Below, in pieces: positions 8,048-11,449 of a stretch of DNA of 11,449 nucleotides. Positions within the stretch are counted from its first letter, which is position 1; each line of letters begins with the position of its first letter. The position numbers and the translations under genes are program-made. Below the pieces are notes generated by a model that searched no databases, was not told the origin of the DNA, and worked only from the letters and a program-made list of their open reading frames with translations. Source of the stretch: Benthicola sp964195715 (GTDB taxonomy: Bacteria > Gemmatimonadota > Gemmatimonadetes > Palauibacterales > Palauibacteraceae); contig CAXMRU010000113.1 of assembly GCA_964195715.1 (NCBI GenBank), positions 1-11,449 on the forward strand. Direction: 5' to 3'.

Positions 8048-9505
8048 ATGAGCAGCCACCTGAGACATCTCCGTTATCCGCGCCTCGTCCTCGCCACCTG
8101 TCTCGTCACCCTCGGTGCGTGTGCCGTCAACCCGGCAACGGGCGGACGCATGTTCTCGCTCGTGAGCGAGGACCAGGAGATCGAGATGGGACAGCAGGCC
8201 ATGGCCGAAGTCGATGCCACCATGGGCCTGTACGACGATCCCGAGCTGCAGGCGTACGTCGACTCCGTGGGACAGGCTCTGGCGGCGGCGGCCGAGCGCC
8301 CGGAGCTGCCCTGGACGTTCAAGATTGTGGATGACCCGGTCATCAACGCCTTCGCTCTCCCCGGCGGGCCCGTGTATCTGGCCCGGGGTATCATGGCCCA
8401 CTTCAACAGCGAGGCGGAGATGGCCTCGGTGCTCGGGCACGAGATCGGCCACATCACGGCCAGGCACAGCGTGGAGCAGATCACTCGCGCGCAGTTGATG
8501 CAGATCGGCCTCGTGGCATCCACCGTGCTGGTGCCGGAGCTGCGGCCGTTCGGAGACGCACTCGGTGGAGGCCTGGGGATGCTGTTCCTCAAGTTCGGAC
8601 GCGACGACGAGAGCCAGTCCGACGAGCTGGGCTTCCGGTACATGATGCGATTGGGGTACGACCCCCAGGGCGCGGTCGACATGTTCAGGATCCTCGAGCG
8701 CCAGCGGGACACGTCCGGCGGATCGATTCCCGAGTGGCAGTCCACGCATCCCGATCCCGGCAACCGGGTGCTTGCCGCCGAGCAGCGAGTTGCCTCGTCG
8801 CAGGTGGACGGCGGTATCGTGCGGCGCGACGAGTACTTGCACCGCATCGAAGGGATCATGTTCGGTGACGACCCCGACCAGGGGTTCTTCGTCGAGGGAC
8901 GGTTCGTTCATCCGGATCTGCGCGTGCAGTTCAGGTTCCCGGATGGTTGGACGACCCGGAACGCTCCCACGTCCGTTCTCGCGCAGTCGCCCGAGCGGGA
9001 TGCCGTAATGCAGGTCACACTGGGAGAGGGCGACACGCCCGAGCGGGCGGCTGCAGCTTTCTTCGATCAGCAGGGGATCGAGCGTCTGGGCTCGCGCAGC
9101 CGAACGGTGAACGGACTGCCGGCGGTGCAGGGCACGTTCCGGGTCACGGGGGATCAGGGGACGCTGGACGGGCAGGTCCTGTTCGTACGGCACCGCGACC
9201 TGGTGTTCCGGTTCATGGGATACACGTCTACCTCGCGGATGGGTACGTACGCCGTGACATTCGAGCGGGCGCTCGAAAGCTTCGCCCCGATGAATGAGGA
9301 ACGCTGGATCAATCTCGAGCCGAAGCGCATCGAGCTCGTGCGGGTGGAGACCGAGATGACCGCCGAGCGCTTCTTCCAGCGCTATCCTTCGACGGTCAGC
9401 CTGGATACGATTCGTCTCATCAACGGCTGGGACGCCGGCCACGTGATCCCGGCCGGAACGCTGGTCAAGCGGGTGATGGGGGAGGGGGTCCCCGGCGACG
9501 AATGA
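8048..9505 (+). CDS. M48-family zinc metalloprotease, lipoprotein
   Basis: This is a 485-aa secreted lipoprotein with an Arg-rich N-terminus, a hydrophobic stretch and lipobox L22-G-A-C25, so it is probably anchored to a membrane facing the periplasm. The M48 peptidase domain spans about 40-250. Zinc ligands H131 and H135 lie in HEIGH with catalytic E132, and E188 supplies the third ligand in an EXXXD motif (E188-D192). After the protease come a conserved block RIEGIMFGDDPDQGFF (about 262-278), a mixed beta domain (about 280-420) and a short LysM-like C-terminal segment (about 433-478). It has no TPR repeats, unlike BepA. Related proteases act in outer-membrane protein quality control; that role here is inferred. 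The start is chosen for the lipoprotein signal; GGAAG lies only 4 nt upstream, a mediocre site. The upstream open frame to 7835 is not coding-like. Confidence 0.93.
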   Translation: MSSHLRHLRYPRLVLATCLVTLGACAVNPATGGRMFSLVSEDQEIEMGQQAMAEVDATMGLYDDPELQAYVDSVGQALAAAAERPELPWTFKIVDDPVINAFALPGGPVYLARGIMAHFNSEAEMASVLGHEIGHITARHSVEQITRAQLMQIGLVASTVLVPELRPFGDALGGGLGMLFLKFGRDDESQSDELGFRYMMRLGYDPQGAVDMFRILERQRDTSGGSIPEWQSTHPDPGNRVLAAEQRVASSQVDGGIVRRDEYLHRIEGIMFGDDPDQGFFVEGRFVHPDLRVQFRFPDGWTTRNAPTSVLAQSPERDAVMQVTLGEGDTPERAAAAFFDQQGIERLGSRSRTVNGLPAVQGTFRVTGDQGTLDGQVLFVRHRDLVFRFMGYTSTSRMGTYAVTFERALESFAPMNEERWINLEPKRIELVRVETEMTAERFFQRYPSTVSLDTIRLINGWDAGHVIPAGTLVKRVMGEGVPGDE

Positions 9506-9534
9506 GCCATGTGCGGCAGCAGCCGGCGCATGGC
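9506..9534 (+). terminator. Hairpin immediately after the M48 protease stop codon
   Basis: GCCATGTGC pairs with GCGCATGGC (one T-G wobble). After a single-G bulge the stem continues as GGC/GCC around an AGCA loop, giving about 12 bp in total. It begins at the first base after the TGA. No T-run follows (GCAAGATTCC), so it is not a classical intrinsic terminator. It may instead end transcription weakly or protect the 3' end of the message. Confidence 0.4.
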
Positions 9535-9656
9535 AAGATTCCTGCATATGAAGGGGTGGTTCAATCCCGGTTCTGATCACGCCGAACGTGGCGGAAACAT
9601 GCGTCAATTCGGCGCACGTCGCGGTTCGGAAGGCGGCTGTTTGCGGCCTGCCAACG

Positions 9657-9663
9657 AAGGAGG
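9657..9663 (+). promoter_or_regulatory. Strong Shine-Dalgarno deciding a TTG start
   Basis: AAGGAGG lies 5 nt before the TTG at 9669. No ATG or GTG is equally well placed, and the signal peptide begins right after it, so TTG is the likely start codon. Confidence 0.7.
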
Positions 9664-9668
9664 AAACG

Positions 9669-10307
9669 TTGCATAACGCCACGAAGTACGGTGTGCTTCT
9701 AGCAGTCCTCGCCATGTTCGCCGTCCCCACCGCGGGGCTGACGCAGCCCGCGACGGGCAAACTCTCGGTCGATCTGCGGGGGGGCGTCGCCATTCCCGCG
9801 GGCGAGCTGGCCGACATCACGGGTATCGGGGGGGTGGCCGGTGCCAGCCTGTTGTGGAACTTCCACCCGAACTGGGCGCTGCGGGCCGACTTCGACTACA
9901 TGCTACTGGACGACGGTGCCGATGACTTCGGCTTCCTCCTGTCCCCGCCGATGGACCACATGTTCTTTGGCGGCAGCGTCGAGGTGAACTTCGGCGCGCC
10001 CAGGTTACAGAGTTACCCCTTCACGTTCATGCTCAATATCGGTGCCGGGGCGATGAACATGAAGGTGGACGACACGTTTTCTCCGGGCCACCCGGCAAAC
10101 GGGTTCGACCACACGTACTTCGCTTTCCAGGGCGGGATGAAGATCGGCTACCAGGTCAAGCCGTGGATCAACCTCTTCGTGAACGGCACCACCTACCTGA
10201 CGCTCGTCAAGTCCGGGGACACGAGCGTCTTCCCGCTCCCCGATACGTTCGACCACACCTGGCTTATCCCGGTGACGGCGGGCGTACGGCTGACCTTCTT
10301 CCGCTGA
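9669..10307 (+). CDS. Small secreted outer-membrane beta-barrel-like protein
   Basis: This is a 212-aa protein with a signal peptide: K6 near the N-terminus, a hydrophobic core LLAVLAMFAV, then PTAGLTQ with cleavage likely at about residues 22-26. The mature part alternates polar and hydrophobic residues in strand-like blocks: LSVDLRGGVAIP, GASLLWNFHPNWALRADFDY, FTFMLNIGAGAM, AFQGGMKIGYQVKPWINLFV and a final AGVRLTFFR. This is the pattern of small 8-stranded barrels (OmpA-transmembrane/OmpW-like 'outer membrane beta-barrel' families). The last residue is Arg after two Phe, close to but not exactly the usual aromatic C-terminus. A longer open frame begins at 9588, but the AAGGAGG before TTG 9669 and the signal peptide support the shorter form. 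The ligand or role is unknown. The deacetylase follows after 21 bp, probably on the same transcript. Confidence 0.82.
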   Translation: MHNATKYGVLLAVLAMFAVPTAGLTQPATGKLSVDLRGGVAIPAGELADITGIGGVAGASLLWNFHPNWALRADFDYMLLDDGADDFGFLLSPPMDHMFFGGSVEVNFGAPRLQSYPFTFMLNIGAGAMNMKVDDTFSPGHPANGFDHTYFAFQGGMKIGYQVKPWINLFVNGTTYLTLVKSGDTSVFPLPDTFDHTWLIPVTAGVRLTFFR

Positions 10308-10328
10308 TCGTGCGGCGGACGTAGCGGA

Positions 10329-11099
10329 GTGACGGAACCGGGACAGAACCAAGCCCCGCAGACTCTCCTTGTGGCCCTTGCCCACCCCGATGACGAGGTG
10401 GGCATGGTCGCCACCATGCAGGCCCAGATCGAGCGCGGCGACAGGGTCGTGCTCCTGTGGCTCACACGCGGCGAGATGACGGAAGCGCTGGGTCCCATCC
10501 CTACCGAGGACATCATCCGGCGCCGTACGGAGCACGGCAGGATCGCCGGCGAGATCCTCGGCGTGGAGACAAGGTTCCTCGACTTTCCCGATACAGGCGT
10601 TCACGCCACTCCCAAGGCCGCGGCCCGTGTCGCGCGCATTATCGCGGAGGTCCGGCCCGACGCGGTTCTCACGTGGGGCGACGCGTGGCGGCGAGGGCTC
10701 CGGCACCCGGATCACGAGGCTACCGGTAAGATCGTCCGCGACGCGATCACCATGGCCCGCATCAAGCGCTGCGTCGAGCCGATTCCGCCTCACAGGCAGC
10801 CGGCTCCTGTGTTCACCTACCGCGACAGGTACTCCCGGTTTCCGGCGGTCGCGATCGACGCGACCCCGTACCGGGACAAGATCCGCGAGCTTGCCTTGCA
10901 CTACCAGCGTGAGCTGGAGTTTCCCGACCCGGACTGGCTGGAAGGACGGCTTCGCGGCATCGGCAAGCGGTGGGGTCTCGAGATGGCCGAGGAATTCGAT
11001 GCGTGGGAGACGCGCGGAGGCATCGTGAGTTCGCTGCTTCCGGTGGAGATCGACGGAGCTCTCGACCATCCCGAGCGAACCCGGGAAGAGACTCTCTAG
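10329..11099 (+). CDS. PIG-L/LmbE-family zinc-dependent deacetylase
   Basis: This 256-aa cytoplasmic-type enzyme removes N-acetyl groups from GlcNAc-like or related substrates in characterised relatives (MshB, BshB, PIG-L). The N-terminal beta-strand LLVALAHPDDE carries the signature: H19 and D22 as zinc ligands and D21 as the expected general base. The second metal motif, HPDH at 126-129, supplies the third ligand, probably H129. There is no signal peptide. The start must be GTG 10329: the previous gene's stop is in the same frame eight codons upstream, and no other ATG, GTG or TTG lies between. The ribosome site is poor (GCGGA), suggesting expression by read-on from the beta-barrel gene 21 bp before. 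A role in low-molecular-weight thiol synthesis (bacillithiol-like) is possible but not shown; no BshA or BshC partner is present. Confidence 0.93.
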   Translation: MTEPGQNQAPQTLLVALAHPDDEVGMVATMQAQIERGDRVVLLWLTRGEMTEALGPIPTEDIIRRRTEHGRIAGEILGVETRFLDFPDTGVHATPKAAARVARIIAEVRPDAVLTWGDAWRRGLRHPDHEATGKIVRDAITMARIKRCVEPIPPHRQPAPVFTYRDRYSRFPAVAIDATPYRDKIRELALHYQRELEFPDPDWLEGRLRGIGKRWGLEMAEEFDAWETRGGIVSSLLPVEIDGALDHPERTREETL

Positions 11100-11142
11100 C
11101 GCAGGGGCGTCCGTTGCCCGATATTCTCGGCTGATCCGGAAT

Positions 11143-11159
11143 CCGTGCGCACCGCACGG
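11143..11159. repeat. Perfect inverted repeat 7-3-7 upstream of the His/Met-rich gene
   Basis: CCGTGCG-CAC-CGCACGG is a perfect 7-bp inverted repeat with a 3-nt centre, 44 bp after the deacetylase stop and 39 bp before the next ATG. No T-run follows, so it is a poor intrinsic terminator. It could equally be an operator for the downstream gene. It does not match an operator consensus I know (CueR, CsoR, CopY). Confidence 0.45.
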
Positions 11160-11172
11160 TCGGTTGGACCGA
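11160..11172. repeat. Second, abutting inverted repeat 5-3-5
   Basis: TCGGT-TGG-ACCGA follows the previous inverted repeat with no gap and has the same 3-nt centre. The two may be read as tandem small hairpins in a 5' leader or as paired protein-binding sites. The remaining part of the 99-bp intergenic region shows no clear promoter. Confidence 0.35.
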
Positions 11173-11184
11173 GGCTGTTACACC

Positions 11185-11190
11185 AGGAGA
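11185..11190 (+). promoter_or_regulatory. Shine-Dalgarno sequence for the His/Met-rich secreted protein
   Basis: AGGAGA lies 8 nt before ATG 11199, in front of a textbook signal peptide. It supports this as a real gene despite its low-complexity sequence. Confidence 0.65.
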
Positions 11191-11198
11191 AAGACCAC

Positions 11199-11449
11199 AT
11201 GAAGACGCGATTTTCGTTCGCTATTACTGCCGTGGCATTCGTCGCTCTGTTCGCTACCCCCGCCGTTGCGCAGGAAGCCGACGCCGCCGGGGAGGAAGCC
11301 GCCGCGCAGCACGAGAAGATGATGGCGGCCCACGCCGACGGTGAAGGCCACGAGGGCATGGAGGAGCACGCCGACGGTGAAGGCCACGAGGGCATGGAGG
11401 GCGACGAGGCCCACGCCGAGATGATGGAGACTCACAAGGAGATGATGGC
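11199..11449 (+). CDS. Secreted His/Met/acid-rich protein, SilE/PcoE-like metal-binding candidate (3' cut by window edge)
   Basis: The first 83 residues are visible. Residues 1-24 are a clear Sec signal peptide (K2, R4, a hydrophobic core, then AVA before Q25), so the product is periplasmic or secreted. The visible mature part (59 residues) holds 7 His, 8 Met, 15 Glu and 4 Asp and no Cys or aromatic residue. Its His and Met are arranged as HX2M (H38-M41, H51-M54, H63-M66, H72-M75, H79-M82) and MX2H (M42-H45, M54-H57, M76-H79); M83 alone is outside these. HX2M and MX2H are the silver/copper-binding motifs of the periplasmic proteins SilE and PcoE. I therefore infer a Cu(I)/Ag(I)-binding sponge; sequence-level homology to SilE is not evident. 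A 12-residue unit is duplicated (45-56, 57-68). The rest of the protein lies beyond the window. Confidence 0.85.
   Translation, partial: MKTRFSFAITAVAFVALFATPAVAQEADAAGEEAAAQHEKMMAAHADGEGHEGMEEHADGEGHEGMEGDEAHAEMMETHKEMM
11331..11402 (+). repeat. Tandem 36-bp coding repeat, two copies
   Basis: Copies at 11331-11366 and 11367-11402 encode HADGEGHEGMEE and HADGEGHEGMEG. The first 34 bases are identical between copies, including all synonymous positions, which points to a recent duplication or ongoing homogenisation. Each copy adds one HX2M motif and two His. Confidence 0.9.

Noticed and set aside
9553..9585. A stretch GGTTCAATCCCGG resembling a tRNA T-arm, considered as a tRNA gene or an attachment-site remnant.
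   Set aside because: The flanks do not form the 5-bp T-stem, there is no upstream D-arm or anticodon arm and no acceptor stem.
8021..9820. A 599-codon minus-strand open frame opposite the M48 protease.
   Set aside because: It is an antisense shadow of a gene with an intact catalytic motif. It also crosses the divergent intergenic region and the next gene's signal peptide, and shows no family motif.

Overview
The window is GC-rich, densely coded DNA from a Gram-negative (diderm) bacterium. Lipoprotein signals, a TolC-type outer-membrane factor, an RND pump and an outer-membrane beta-barrel protein all point to an outer membrane. Gene style and codon use would fit Gemmatimonadota or a similar high-GC phylum. 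That placement is an inference from general appearance; no rRNA or other marker gene is present. No tRNA, CRISPR array, insertion sequence or phage gene was found.

Layout. (1) 3-5255, plus strand: a tightly packed heavy-metal RND efflux operon, cusC (5' end cut by the window edge), cusB and cusA. It encodes a complete outer-membrane factor / lipoprotein adaptor / inner-membrane pump set. The pump keeps the three methionines that bind Cu(I)/Ag(I) in E. coli CusA and the proton-relay residues. (2) 5260-7817, minus strand: a two-gene unit with a 4-nt ATGA overlap. The first gene encodes a fusion of a Rieske [2Fe-2S] domain with the FMN/[3Fe-4S] synthase domain of glutamate synthase. The second encodes a conserved-looking 302-aa protein of unknown function. 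This unit converges on cusA with only 4 bp between the stop codons. (3) 8048-9505, plus strand: a lipoprotein M48 zinc metalloprotease, divergent from the Rieske fusion across 230 bp and followed at once by a strong hairpin. (4) 9669-11099, plus strand: a small secreted beta-barrel protein with a TTG start, then a PIG-L/LmbE-type zinc deacetylase 21 bp downstream. (5) 11199 to the window end: the start of a secreted protein built almost entirely of His, Met, Glu, Asp and Ala.

The most interesting gene is the last. After a clear signal peptide, every one of its seven visible histidines and nearly every methionine falls in an HX2M or MX2H motif. That is the ligand pattern of the periplasmic silver/copper-binding proteins SilE and PcoE. 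With a CusCBA (Sil-like) pump in the same window, and with Met/His-rich extensions on the CusB adaptor, this suggests a periplasmic Cu(I)/Ag(I) handling system with an unusual, possibly independently evolved metal sponge. The second item of interest is the Rieske-glutamate-synthase fusion, which lacks a glutaminase domain, and its translationally coupled unknown partner.
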